A program made the position numbers and the translations under genes. A stretch of 64,000 bases of DNA from Cotesia glomerata. Taxonomy: Eukaryota > Arthropoda > Insecta > Hymenoptera > Braconidae. The stretch spans positions 15,463,043 to 15,527,042 of the forward strand of contig NC_058166.1 in assembly GCF_020080835.1 (NCBI RefSeq). The letters are read 5' to 3'. The notes under the pieces were generated by a model. The model was not told where the DNA came from. It saw nothing but the letters and a program-made list of their open reading frames with translations, and did not search any database. Position 1 is the stretch's first letter, and each line of letters begins with the position of its first letter. This document shows, piece by piece, positions 49,968-62,111 of the stretch.

Positions 49968-52900
49968 TCAAAGACACCCGTTGCCCCAACACGCACACCA
50001 AGGTACCTTATCGCTAGCATCACTTGTCTTCCGTAGCTTATCCGCTTCCGGACTGACTGCTGAGATTGTTCGATCTTTTGGAATAAATTCACCGGGTTCT
50101 TGCGCAAAACTTTGACTTTTTCCCGAGAGTCTCGCTTTACTTTGTTCCTTTTTAATAGACTTTTTAGGTGAATCTTGACCAGTAGAAGAAGATCTTCTCT
50201 CTTTATCTCGTTTATCCTCCAAGCAATGTTTTTCATTGCTTTCCGACACAATAGAAGCATTATTTTTTCTCCTATTTTTTTTCTTTTTTTTAATCTTACG
50301 TTTAGACTTGGATAACTTCTGCAAGTCTTTATGAGCTTCCATTTCACCGGAACTTGGACTCTGACTTGTACTACTGGAGCTTTGGCTATAACTACGACTT
50401 CTGGTTTGAGTTTGTGTATCAACTTTGTTAGGATTTGTCGGAACGTTAGACCGAACTGGAACAACAACACTAGACACTATTGGTATGGGTTTTCTCTCGG
50501 GTCGTAAACTTTTCGGGTAAGCTTGAAGGGGTATCGAGCTGGAAAGAGCCAAACTACGTGGAGTTGGACTTTCAAAAGAGGTAGCTTGATACTCATTGAG
50601 TTGAATTTGCCGTAATATACGTTGCTCTCGTCTATCAAGTGGCTCTAGAGTCCGATAAAACGGTTGTCCTGGCGTCCAATCGATTGGTGACATCTTTGGC
50701 GGCAATTCCGTTCCCGGTGATATTTTACACAATTCAACTTTCAACTGGCTCTTAAAGGCTCCTCTGCTGCTGATAGTACTTGAGTTATCGGGTAAACTCT
50801 TAGCAGCAATCCCGAGATTCATTGCTACATCAAACGGACAGGTTTTGTCAGTTAGTTCCTGGCAAGAGTACGATTTATTGAGTGAATCTCGAGGATTGCC
50901 AATCAATAGTTGATCAGAGCTTCCGTAGTCACGTTGTTGCTTCTGATATTGATGCTCCTGCTCCTTATATTGTTGACTTGTTGTAGCAACAGCTCCTGAT
51001 ACGCAAATATCAGGAGAAGTCTTATAAATAACAGTAGAGCTGGTATTCTCGCTGCTTGAAGATGGCGCAATTATTCCCGTTGTTGGGCTGTTGATCTCTG
51101 TGGTAATGAATTCCATGCATGAACGAGTGTCTGGATAGACCGAGGATGATGATGAGGATACATTGTTGTCCCAAGGCAATTGAAACGACGCCCGCAATTC
51201 CGTGGATCCAATTGATTCTGCGCAAGTCTGTCGATCCATTGTCGTGGTGGTGTGAATATTACTTGTGTCTCCTTGAAAAATCTTTCCCTGCCAGCCAATC
51301 CCCGGTGATGGTAATATTGGTGGTGGTGGTAGTGGTGGTAGTGCTGGAGGAGGTAGAGGTAGTGGTGAAACTGATGGAGGTGATGCTGGACCACTCTTAT
51401 TGTTACTCATGGCTACAATCCTACGTGTTGAAGTGCAGGGTTGCTCTATCGTTGTCGACGAGTGGGTGACAGGACACTCAGAATTGATTATCCAGTTGAA
51501 TGCATGTTGATTTAAGTATCTGTCCTTTTCCTCCTTGTAATGCTTATTTGATTCTGATTCACGTGCCGCTTTCTCAAACATTTCTACCTCATTTACATCT
51601 CTATACACCTTATCCTTATCCTTTTTTGTTGACTCCTCTGCCTCTTCTGTCACCACGGATAATTGATCAAAATCCACATGCAAACGGTGCTGCAGACTAT
51701 TAGTCTTCTCTGAAGACAATTTTTGATTCTCAGCATTCTCCAAAAGTTCGTCTCGGATTAAATTATCGTTTGAATTCAAAGGTTCTTTTTTTTTTTCTTT
51801 ACTGGAATTTTTGTCCTCGTCTATGTCTTCTTCTTCCTCTTCTTCTTCCTCTTCTTCTTCCTCTTCTTCTTCGTATTCCTCAGTACCTGATGTAGATATC
51901 GCCTCGCTGTGCTCCTAAGAATTATTCATGAATTTAAAAACTAAATAATGCATTTGTTTTAATAATTAAATTATAAAAATACGTAATAGGAATTATTTAA
52001 AAACCTCGTTATCGTCACTGTCGACAAAATTCTTTTGGCTCTTGACAATCTCCTCTAATTTGTCGTATTCTTCTCGTAGACACCAAATTTCACGTCTCAG
52101 CTGCTCGTTTTCACGTCGTAGTTTCTTGATGTCATTCTGACCTAAAAAAATGTCGTTAAAAATAATTAGTATTTTTTTTTAATTAACGAAAAAATAAAAC
52201 AGACATCATTATTACTATTACTATTATTATACCAAACAAGATTGCAAAAATAATTATAACTAGAAAAGAAATACTACATTAATTATGTTACTTAAATTAT
52301 AATATAATAAGTAAGTAACTAATATCGACGTTCTAATTAGCAAATTGTCTAACTCCATTTAAGAAAATCTTCCATTAGTGTGAAAAAACAATTAGTTTAA
52401 AATTTATTATCACTTTAAAAAACAATTTAATATCTTCTAGAAGTATAATGTTTTGGTTTGGATCATTCAAATATTTTATAATTAGACTGTTACTATATCA
52501 AAATGTTAAAAAATCACCTTCTAAAAAATAAGGAGTTAGACCAATTGCTAATTAGACCGTCGATATACTTTTTGGTAATTATTTACAAGTGGGGTTCATA
52601 TTTTTGGCCATATTTAGGTGAAAAATTAACATTTAAAAATTTTTTTTAAATTTTTTGCTTTCAAAAGTTAGAAAAAATTTTGGCTCTCATGTTTTTGGAT
52701 AAAATTTTTATGTTATCTTTTTTTGATGTTTTTGATATATTTATTTTTCAAATAGTACATAAAAAAAAACGAACAATTAAAAAAAAAAAAGTTGAATATT
52801 ACAATTTTCTAAAAAATTTATAAATTTGTTAAAATTGTGATAATCAACTTTTTTTTTTAAATTGTTCATTTTTTTATGCACAGAAAAAAAAGTTCACTTG

Positions 52901-55900
52901 AGCCAAGAAAATATTTTCTTCCTAATTATTTTCTTAGAAAAAAATTTTTTTTTAGAAGAAATTTCACTTTTTCCAACAAAATTAAATCTCTTGCTTTAAG
53001 AAATATGTATCTTGATCCAAAAAAATTTATTTAGGAAGAAAATTTTGTTGTTTTGAGGAAAATTCAGCCTCTTGCTCCAAAAAATTTAGTTATTGATAGA
53101 AGTAAATTTTCTTGTCTTGAGAAAATTTCTCTCTTGCTCCAAAAAATTAAATATAAAGATAGAAGTAAATTTTCATTAATATTTTTATTGACTAACATGT
53201 CAAATGAGAAGATCAAATAATATTTCATCATTTTTTTTCATTCAATATGTATAATTGCACGCTAAAATAATATAAAATGGGTATCAAATATTAAAGAGAA
53301 AAATTTTCCAATTTCAGAAAATTTTTTTCTCAGCTGAAGTAAGTAGCGCTGCTTCCCTAAAGTATCTGAAAATCTTGATCAAATATAAAAATTTATCGTA
53401 TCAAGTATTTATGATCGGAATTAAGAAAAAATGACTTCCCCCAAGAATAGAATTTCAAAAAAATTTTTACTTCAGCCAACACAACTTCGGTCTTCCTTCA
53501 GGCACTCGAAAATTTTCTTGAACCAAGAATTTTGTTCTCCAGTCAAAAAATTTTTCTTTCTGTGTATTTTTCAAAAAAAAATATCAATAAAATCAAACAG
53601 AAATTTCGCTAAAAAAAATGAAAATGAAAATCTTTGACCTTGTAAATAATCACCTACTTTTTTCATATAAATTAATAACATTATATTTTTATATACTGAT
53701 AAAAATAATATATAATATTTGAACGTTAAAAGGTAGCATTACTTAAATATTTGCCCATCCATCAGTCATTCTATTTTGAGGGTAAGATTGGCGCTTATAT
53801 AGCACACCCAAGACGCCTACCCAATATTTTTAAAATTCATCTATACTAAAATAAATTCTTTTCACCGACATAAAACAATAATCTCGACATATTTATGTGC
53901 CACAAATAAAAAAATTTATTACTAGTATGAAATATATTTAATAATAAAAATATAAATAAAATGAAAGCGTTTATATAAAAATATAAACAAAAAAAAAATT
54001 TGTATTATAATTATAACTATAACATACTCTGATGTTTCTTTGTAGTACTCGTTCTCTCCCGCTCTCTCCTGTGCATTATGTGTAGGCCATCGACACATTA
54101 TTATTTATTTAATAATATTAAAATATTAACTATTTATCACAAAAATAATTTAAATACAATATCCATGATAAAGATGTTTTTGATAGGCAGCAGCCAATAA
54201 CAGTGTTCGGTAACGACTGATGGATTGGTATATAATTCTCTCACGATCGCGCGGTTGATTGCTGGCTTGGTATAAAATTAACAGAGAATGAAATGATGGA
54301 GAGTATTAAAGTCAGTAGTAGTTTGAGTTGATGCTGATGCTCTTTATGATTATTATTATTATTATTATTGCAATGATGATGATGATGATGGGATGGTGTT
54401 GTAATACACGCACCAAAAATACAAGAATAAAACACAAGTGCGCATTAAACGGCAACACCAGATGTCCTATTCCTTTTGGCAGCATCACGATCTGGTAATC
54501 TATCTTGTGGTGGATTTGCAGCACCGATGGCTGAGCAAGTAGTCTAGCAACAGTAACTACTATCAAACTTCTACGTAATTTTTTTCTCATTTCCATCATC
54601 CAGAGTCTGTAGTAACTTTTTATACACCACTACAGCAAATAATATAGACTCACAAAAGCTAACTTTTTACAAACTCTTCCAATATTTACTCTCATTTTTT
54701 AATATTATTTTTGTTGCTAATTAATTTTTAATTTAAAAATTCTCTAAACCGCTGAATAATTATTGCGAGAACAGGTTTGCGGAAAGAACTAGCCGACGAA
54801 GCTGAACGACGGTAACTAAACGTCCAGCGAGTGGTGATCTATTTGTAGGCACAAGCACACAAATTAGTTAAACGCTTGTAGATGTGCCTTGGCCCACAAT
54901 CTGCTTCGTTAAAGTCCTAAAGTAACCAATATCCGGACTGTAAATAATGGATTTTACTATTTAATTTAATTTACTCCATTAAACTTATCAACACTATCTA
55001 AAAATTCAATTTAAATATTCTACGGTGGTACTTATGGATCTTAATCCTTCATAAACATCCCCAAGAAGCTCCTTTTCGGGTCGAATCAAGTTAATTTAAA
55101 TAAATTAATTATCTCTCCTTTTTCTATTTTTTTTATCCTGCACAGAAAAAGAGATTCTTGAGCCAAGAAAATATTTTCTTCCTAATTATTTTCTTAGAAA
55201 AAAATTTTTTTTTAGAAGAAATTTCACTTTTTCCAACAAAATTAAATCTCTTGCTTTAAGAAATATGTATCTTGATCCAAGAAAATTTATTTAGGAAGAA
55301 AATTTTGTTGTTTTGAGAAAATTCAGCCTCTTGCTCCAAAAAATTTAGTTCTTGATAGAAGTAAATTTTCTTGTCTTGAGAAAATTTCTCTCTTGCTCCA
55401 AAAAATTAAATATAAAGATAGAAGTAAATTTTCATTAATATTTTTATTGATTAACATGTCAAATGGGAAGATCAAATAATATTTCATCATTTTTTTTCAT
55501 TCAATATGTATAATTGCACGCTAAAATAATATAAAATGGGTATCAAATATTAAAGAGAAAAATTTTCTCAAGGTGAGAAAATTTTTTTCTCAAGGTGAGA
55601 AAATTTTTTTCTCAGCTGAAGTAGGTGGAGCTGCTTCCCTAAAATATCTAAAAAATCTTGATCAAATGTAATAATTTATTGTATCAAGTATTTATGATAA
55701 TTTGAATTAAGAAAAAACTACTTCCACCAAGAATAGAATTTAAAGAAAAATTTTTACTTCGGCTTCACAAAAAGAACAAGATGACACTGGATATCATCCC
55801 AGATTATACTGAGAGAAAAAAAAATTCAGATAGTAGCTAGTATAATCCAGATTACAATGAGTATAATCCAGATATCACTGAGTATAATCTGGGATGATAT

Positions 55901-56965
55901 CCAGTGTCATCTTGTTTTTTTCGTGTAACATAACTTCGGTTTTCCATTCAGGTACCCGAAAATTTTCTTGAGCCAAGAATTTTGTTCTCCAGTCAAGAAA
56001 TTTTTCTTTTTGGGTTCGTTTCTCTCGAAATTATAAATTATATATTTTCTCTTTTTTATTGTAATATCATGGATATATATTACCGATTGGCATTTTCTAA
56101 ATAAATAAAATGTCAATAAAGTTAATTATAATAAAGTTAGCCGACATTTTTGATTTTTTGATTTTGCTTAATTTATTAAATTAGAACTTTAAAATATTTT
56201 TAAAAAATTGCTCTTATAGTTTTTGAATTATTTTTCAATTGAAAAATTTTTTTGCAATAATTTTTTTAATAAAAAAAATTTTTAGAATTTTCTTTATTGA
56301 AACAATTATTACAAAAAAAATTTTTTGTTAAATTTCATTTGTGAAAAATTTGAAAAACTCTAAGTGCAATTAAAAAAAAAAAAAAATTTACTTCTAATTT
56401 AATAAATTAAGCAAACTCAAAAAAAATAAAAAAGGTCGGCTAACTTCATCATAATATAAATAAATAAAAATTATTTCACCATCTGCATCAGTAGAAAAAT
56501 GATCAATTATATTAAAAAAGTTTTTCTTTTAAATTTTGCATAATCAACTGCACTTAAACTTAATTATTCTCCAATTAAATTATGCATTATTTAAATTTTC
56601 CGTATCAAAAAAAAAAAATTTATATCGATACCGAATATAATTCCGTATTGTCCTTTGAACAGACTATTAAATTAAAACTCCAGACGATTTATTAAAACTA
56701 TAGAATACTAATAAAAGATAAAAGATTTTTGCAACCCTGTGAAAGAGAATATCAGAATAATAAGCTGGGTGAAAATTTTACCTTGTTCGACTTCGGCATT
56801 AATGTGAATAGTCCTCAGTCTAAGCTCCTCATTCTCATAGATCATGCCCCTTGATGATTTGCGGTCGAGTTTGCGATTGGGCTTGAGGCTTACGTCCCGT
56901 CTTCTAGCTCTTAGCATCCCGATACCGCCGACGCCGCCACCTCCAACCCCCGTGCTCGTTATCAT
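49968..56965 (-). CDS. Coiled-coil / disordered protein with Cys-rich tail, unrecognised
   Basis: Three coding exons with matching phase: 56965-56782, 52141-52005 and 51914-49968, giving 755 aa. The start ATG follows an in-frame TAG 15 bases upstream. The N-terminus is basic (MLRARRRDVSLK). A coiled coil spans roughly residues 44-98, with heptad-like segments ENEELRLRTIHINAE and KKLRRENEQLRREIWCLREE. Exon 3 opens with a Glu run (about residues 118-135). Polar, Ser-rich and proline-rich stretches follow (PPPALPPLPPPPILPSPG), then a Lys-rich block (KRKIKKKKKNRRKNN). The extreme C-terminus is PWCACWGNGCL, whose closely spaced cysteines could be lipidation or metal sites. I infer a cytoplasmic scaffold-like protein but do not recognise the family. 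Confidence 0.8.
52324..52566. mobile_element. Short MITE Q, copy 1
   Basis: About 240 bp with inverted ends TCGACGTTCTAATTAGCAAA and TTGCTAATTAGACCGTCGA, each followed inward by GTCTAACTCC or its inverse. It sits in the intron between exons 1 and 2 of the coiled-coil gene. Two further copies lie at 57.8-59.6 and 61.2 kb. Confidence 0.75.
52574..53653. mobile_element. Element I, copy 4, split by element H
   Basis: Left end GGTAATTATTTACAAGTGGG at 52574. The right end is eroded near 53640 (TTGTAAATAATCACC). Element H copy 2 interrupts it. Confidence 0.7.
52878..53565 (+). mobile_element. Element H, copy 2
   Basis: Nearly identical to copies 1 and 3, ends CACAGAAAAAAAAG and TTTTTCTTTCTGTGT, inserted in element I. 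Confidence 0.8.
53654..54444. other. Intronic unique sequence
   Basis: Single-copy sequence in the first coding intron of the coiled-coil gene. It includes ATT and CAT runs at 54345-54392 and a TATATAG-containing patch near 53795. No exon was recognised. Confidence 0.4.
54445..54530 (-). CDS. Candidate alternative terminal exon of the coiled-coil gene
   Basis: Bounded upstream by a pyrimidine-containing acceptor (ACTTGCTCAG) and ending in a stop. It adds AIGAANPPQDRLPDRDAAK and RNRTSGVAV. Its phase (needs one base before CC) matches the phase left by exon 1 (ends in G), giving an 89-aa short isoform that lacks most of the coiled coil. No AATAAA is close downstream. It could equally be chance in a moderately GC-rich stretch. 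Confidence 0.3.
54531..55140 (-). other. GC-richer unique region in intron
   Basis: The segment around 54760-54910 is less AT-rich than its neighbours, which would fit an internal promoter or alternative 5' exon of the minus-strand gene. No start codon or splice donor could be chosen with confidence. Confidence 0.3.
55141..56012 (+). mobile_element. Element H, copy 3, with hairpin insertion
   Basis: Same family as at 48645 and 52878. A local duplication of CTCAAGGTGAGAAAATTTT occurs at 55566-55610. Near its right end it is interrupted by a hairpin element of about 165 bp (55766-55930). Confidence 0.8.
55766..55930. mobile_element. Small hairpin element T
   Basis: Inverted arms of about 45 bases (AACAAGATGACACTGGATAT and its inverse) flank a centre with three phrases close to GAGTATAATCCAGAT. 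It breaks the element H sequence between ACTTCGG and TTTTCC. Confidence 0.75.
56128..56452. mobile_element. MITE family A copy
   Basis: Left end AAGTTAGCCGACATTTTTGA and right end GGTCGGCTAACTTCATCATA form the inverted termini. Located in the first intron of the coiled-coil gene, just downstream of exon 1. Confidence 0.8.
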
Positions 56966-57740
56966 CCTTGCTAGTTCCTATTCGTGGCTCCTTGAGATCT
57001 GATCTTACTATCGCAACGACACTACTGCTATTATTCGTTAGTGCTGGTGTTGTTTCTGGTTTTGCTGCTGGTGCTTCACCCCTTATCGCAAAGTCCATAC
57101 TTTCACGTGACTCACCACCCGGGCCTTTTCCGGTGGCCTCATTAATAAACGCCTTCGCGTTTACTTGCGTCTGCACACACCACTCTATACTCTTTTCATG
57201 AATATATAATATATAATACAGCAACAGCCTCAGCTGGTTTACCAGTACAAGTACAGTACAGTACTTTTGTTTAAATTATACTTACTGGCATTACCTTCAC
57301 AACTACTTTAATAATTTTAACATCCAGATTAAAACAACACCAATAAATAACTCCCGAATCAAACAGCTAGGAATTTTCCAGTTAAATTGATTCCGGAAAC
57401 AAACAACTGCTTTTAAATCTGCGCGTCTATATGCTGCTAAAGTATATTACCGTGGCATTTAATTTTAGATGGGTACGTCCTCTGTTCGATACGCGATAGC
57501 AATAGCAATGCCAGCATTACTAACATTGAAAGATTTCTATCCTGGTGATTCCATCGTTGATCCGTACTATGCCGTACTGACTTTATGTCTCTTGATTTTA
57601 CTTTTTTTTGCATTTCTCTGAGAGAATAAAAGCTGCATAAAATAAATAAGATGAAAAAAAATGTAAAGAACCTTTTAAGATAATAGTAAATCCTCTTGAT
57701 GCTACACTTGCATAAATTATAAACCCATTAAACTTTGGTA
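56966..57740 (-). promoter_or_regulatory. 5' UTR / promoter region of the coiled-coil gene
   Basis: Moderately GC-rich sequence upstream of the start codon. It includes an upstream open frame (57224-56904) that overlaps the main start in another frame, and a separate GC-richer patch at 57465-57610. Several open frames are possible in that patch on both strands and none is compelling. No TATA box assigned. Confidence 0.4.
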
Positions 57741-58014
57741 TCCGCTTCTAGAAATAAAAAATTGAATTATTGTAATAAAATAATGTTTAAAAGTCAGTAT
57801 TATTACTCGACGGTCTTATTAGCAATTTATCCAACTCCTTATTTTTTAGAGGATGATTTTTTAACATTTTTATGTAGCAATAGTCCAATTATAAATTGTT
57901 TGAATGATCCAAATTTATTTATTTAAAGAATAATGAACTCAACAGCTTTTTAAACTAATTACACAGTTCCATTACAATTATTGTACATATTACAAAGAAG
58001 CTAAATCAAAATAT

Positions 58015-59019
58015 TACACGGAAAAAAGTAAACTGTAAAATTCACTCGGATTCTGGTTGATTTTTATAGTTTTAAACAGTACAGTGGACATAAGCCTGAT
58101 TCAGAAAGATCATTTGAAATGATTACCTTCATGTTAATTGTATATCTATATAGTATTTAAATCCGATGCATTTAAATCATTTCAAATTAGATTTCTTAAT
58201 CAGGGAAGTGCACACAGAAAAAAAATGTTCGAGAATCAAGTATATAATTTTGAAGAAGTTAATATTCTTGATTTGAGTAGAAAAATTCTTGATTTAAGAA
58301 AATTTTACTTGATTCAAGACAATTACCCTCTTTAAAATTATATTCTTGGCTTAGGAATTTTTCTTTTGAATCAAGTTAATTTTTTTTTCAGCCTAAAAGC
58401 CACAATTTATAATTTAATATCGAAAATAAGTAATTAATAGCTGTCACTATAGGAAATAACGACTCTCTTTTCTTAAAAAATTACAGTTTCAAACAGTAAA
58501 AATTGCCGTTTCAATATATAGTCTATTGTCTATACTATGAAAAGGGAAAGGTTTCATACTCGGAGAATTTAACATTTGAAACAGTAAAAATTCCACTCTT
58601 AAAATATACATTTTACCAGTCCAAGCAAATCAATAATTATAGTTTGATTTTTAGCGTTGCGTTTAAAATTCACCATTTTACTTTGTAAATATTGACATAG
58701 CTTGTATTGAAAATTTAGTAACTGTATTTTATATTTTTTATAAATCGTGCGATCATTTTTTAGGTACGAAATGATGAATATTAAAGTCAAAAGTCTTAAT
58801 TGTTATACATTAACATTTTCGACTTTCACATAGCGAATATTATTGTTTGAAATAGTATTTTCTTCCATTTAAATAATAAATTGTAGCATTTAAATGATAA
58901 ATATTATAAAGTGATTCATAAAATCACGATTTTACTGTTTGAAATGATAATTTTTTCAAGTTGATCATTACTTATTATAAATCGTCTATTATTTATTACA
59001 GTTTACTTTTTTCCGTGTA
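58015..59019. mobile_element. Element P
   Basis: About 1 kb with inverted termini TACACGGAAAAAAGTAAACT and AGTTTACTTTTTTCCGTGTA. It contains a diverged element H-like patch (58210-58360; CACAGAAAAAAAATGTTCG, GATTCAAG). Open frames are short and not conserved. Confidence 0.75.
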
Positions 59020-59039
59020 TACCTTCATTAGATATTAAA

Positions 59040-59480
59040 TGCACAGTAATAAATATTGTGTTAAATACCGTCCACACAAAATTATTAAAATTCAACACAC
59101 TCTGTGTTATTTTAACACAAAGTTTGTTGAATTTTAAAACTAATTTTGTGTGGACGGTACACTGAGAAAAAAAAATACTTCTTGGTTCAAGAAGCTGACG
59201 ATCAAATAAATATTCTATTATTATTAATTATTAATTTCTGAAGAGAAGAACATCAATATTTATCTTTGGATAATAAATAAACAAAAAAATAGCTTTATTT
59301 AAATAAAGTAAAAATTATTTAAATCAATTTAACAATTTCTTGAGCTAAGAATATATATTCTTGAAAATTTTCAAGAACATAAATTCTTGTATCAAAAAAA
59401 ATTTCTTAATAAAGGCACTATTTTTTTCTCAGTGTATTTAACACAGAAATTGTGTTAATTTTACACAATATTTTTTACTG
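59040..59480. mobile_element. Foldback U with element S nested
   Basis: Arms with ACCGTCCACACAAAATTA and TAATTTTGTGTGGACGGT lie at 59067-59158. The outer TGTGTTAAA arms are separated on the right by element S (59160-59434), inserted at TA. Confidence 0.65.
59160..59434. mobile_element. Element S, copy 2
   Basis: 275 bp, flanked by TA on both sides, ends CACTGAGAAAAAAAAATAC and ATTTTTTTCTCAGTG. The copy at 15471-15952 shares both ends and most of the interior. Confidence 0.75.
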
Positions 59481-59560
59481 TGTGATAATAAATTTAGAAC
59501 TAATTGTTTTTTCGTACAAATGGAAGATTCTCTAAAACGAAGTTAGATAATTTGGTAATT

Positions 59561-60443
59561 TTCTATAAAGTCGTAATGATTGTTTACTCACTGCGGTAAT
59601 AGTTGAAAGACTAATAGAAACATTGTGCAATAGATCTTGATCGACCCACGTGGACTTAAAGTAATAAGACCCAAAGCCAAGGGGGGGGGGGGGGGGAATT
59701 GAATAAAAACACCAACGTAAAGCTCTTATTTGTTCTCTTCTCACGTACTTAGTAGTCTTTGAACTTATTTTTTTGGCACTGGAGACAGACAGTCACACAA
59801 GGTATATTATATAGAATATAGAAGATATAGAAGAAAATAAGTAAAGACGACAGTGTTGAATTTGGCGGCACGCTTCTCCGTTAAAGCCAGTCAGTATAAC
59901 TGCGTTTGAGAGAGAAAAACACGCTCATTCCCTCCTATCCATACCAAACCCACCTATATACCATCAGCCTGGCCGGCGTAACATCTTCTCTTCACTTCTC
60001 TTCATCTCTTGTCTACATACTCCTACATACCCAGTTACAATTTCCGTGTCTTCCATCTCATCTGTATATACAATTATAATGTGTATAATATCGCTGGGTC
60101 TCTCTGGCTTGCTCATTTCATCTTCACGGGGTGTAGTGGGCCAAAGCAAAAGCTAAACGTTATCTTGCCGATCTAAAATTACACAAAAACCGTTTAAAAC
60201 ATGCCACGCACAGTAGTCTCATCTCACTACATCACCTATCCCATTCCACATGTGGATTCTCTATATATATAAATTATTTAAACGTATGTACTATATGTAT
60301 CTATAGCTATAGATACATGTACGTAGGTACATACGTACTTGTTTGCTGGATTCATCAGACATTCCACTACTGGCATAACTTAGATTTATTTTGGTTTTTT
60401 TAATAAAAATTTTTTACCTAAAAAAAAAGAATAAATAAACATG
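59561..60443. other. GC-richer unique region, possible 5' exon
   Basis: Between 59640 and 60250 the sequence is noticeably less AT-rich, with a run of about 17 G at 59681-59697. A minus-strand 61-codon frame (59964-60149) lacks a good start. The region could hold an upstream promoter or non-coding exon of the minus-strand coiled-coil gene, but I cannot support a specific feature. Confidence 0.35.
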
Positions 60444-61213
60444 CACTGATAGAAGGATTTGTTTGTAGTTAAAAATATTTGTTAATATTTAACAAATCGT
60501 TTATTAGAGACCACTTTTTAGCCCTTAACAAATATTTCTTAGTATTTAAAAAGATTTATTAATATTTAATAAATAAATATCAGATTTATTAAATGCAAAC
60601 AAGTCTTTTTAAATACTAAGAAATGTTTGTTAAATACTAAAAAGTGGTCTCTAATAAATGATTTGTTAACTATTAACAAATATTTTTTGATACAAATAAA
60701 TCCTTCTATCAATGTGCACTGATAGAAGGATTTTTTTATATTTAATAAGCTTTATTAACTGTTAATAAATGATTTTTAACATCATAGGATTTAATAAATA
60801 TTTATTGATAAATTATTTATTAAATACGATTTATTAAATGTTAATAAATAATTTTTAACAGTTAACAAATATTTATTAACAGTTAATAAGTAATTATTAA
60901 GTACAGTTTATTAACTGTTAATAAATATTTATTAATGGTTAATGAATATTTGTTAACTGTTAACAAATATTTATTTAAAATCAAAAGCAAAATAGCAATT
61001 TTCTTTTGACACTTTTTATAACTCTATAGTTGAAATACATGATAATAATTAAATTCATTAAATAAATTAACGTTTTTAATATTTTAAAATATAAAAAATA
61101 ATTATGATCTGAGATAAAATTGGGTATTTTACAATAAACGTTATTATAGTGTAATATAATTAATGCAAATAATTTATAAAGATGAGTTTTTTTTATAAGC
61201 AATTTTCATATCA

Positions 61214-61454
61214 TATCGACAATCTAATTAGCAATTGGTCTAACTCCGTAATTTTTAGAAAGTGATTTTTTAACATTTTTAAGTAACAATAGTCCAATTA
61301 TAAATTATTTAAATGATTCAAACGAAAATATTATACCTCTATTAGATATTAAATTGTTTTTGAAAGTGATAATAAATTTTGAATTGATTGTTTTTTCGCA
61401 AAAATGGAAGAATTTCTATAATGGAGTTAGACTCGCTAATTAGAACTTCGATAT
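61214..61454. mobile_element. Short MITE Q, copy 2
   Basis: Inserted in a family G unit whose TTTTCATATCAT and ATGACATTGCAAGCG parts are separated by it. Ends ATCGACAATCTAATTAGCAA and CGCTAATTAGAACTTCGAT are inverted repeats. Confidence 0.8.
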
Positions 61455-61706
61455 GACATTGCAAGCGAAACAAATTCACTTAAAAAAATATTTATTAACT
61501 GTTGATAAATATTTGTTAACTATTAATAAATGCTTATTAAATATTAATAGATGTTCTTTTCTCTCAAATAAATATTTATTGAATGTTAAAAAATATTTAT
61601 TAATTGTTGATAAATATTTGTTAACTATTAATAAATGCTTATTAAGTATTAATAAATGTACTTTTCTCTCAAATAAATATTTATTGAATGTTAAAAAATA
61701 TTTATT

Positions 61707-61858
61707 AAGATTTAAGGCCAATTTTTCAATCCAGGATAAAATTTTATCCAATGATAAAATATATCTATATATTTCATATATATAAATATACTGGCAATAA
61801 TAATTTTTCCCTGGATAAAACTTTATCTCGGATTGAAAAACTGGCCCTTAATAAATTT
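61707..61858. mobile_element. Short MITE R
   Basis: About 150 bp. Ends read TTAAGGCCAATTTTTCAATC and GATTGAAAAACTGGCCCTTA and are inverted repeats carrying TTAA at the edges. The interior has a second inverted pair, GGATAAAATTTTATCC. Breaks a family G unit. Confidence 0.65.
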
Positions 61859-62111
61859 ATTAATTTTTATTTTATTTTTATTTTATTTCAATAAACAAAC
61901 CCAACAACCTAGGCCATTAACAGGGTTAATTATACAATCGTTAGTACATAAGAAAAATAAATTTTTGATGTATAACAAGATGACTTATAGCTAGCATAGT
62001 GATTTCATTCATTTATACTCATAAAAATTGCTGAGTAATTATTGCTTATTACTTATTAATTATTACCTATTAAAAATTACTTATTAACTATTAATTCATA
62101 ATTGCACATCT

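Larger units (their letters stand above)
57805..59560. mobile_element. MITE Q copy split by other elements
   Basis: The left half (57805-57925; TTAGCAATTTATCCAACTCC) and right half (59483-59560; ATGGAAGATTCTCTAAAACG) match the two halves of the copy at 61214-61454. About 1.55 kb lies between them, including elements P, U and S. Confidence 0.6.

Noticed and set aside
51022..51703. Open frames on both strands inside the coiled-coil exon
   Set aside because: Shadows of the 49968-51914 exon, with His or Val runs from proline and serine codons in other frames.
57473..57625. Possible exon or 50-codon membrane peptide after an acceptor-like TTTTAG
   Set aside because: Three frames on two strands are open and equally plausible, including one in phase with the 45360 donor; nothing decides between them.
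59964..60149. 61-codon minus-strand frame in a GC-richer patch
   Set aside because: It lacks an ATG at its start and has no clear splice borders; probably 5' non-coding or intergenic.
61453..61785. 110-codon frame rich in Leu, Lys, Asn and Tyr, with an overlapping antisense frame
   Set aside because: It is a translation of TTAATAAATATTTATT-type phrases of family G; both strands are open because of the repeat.
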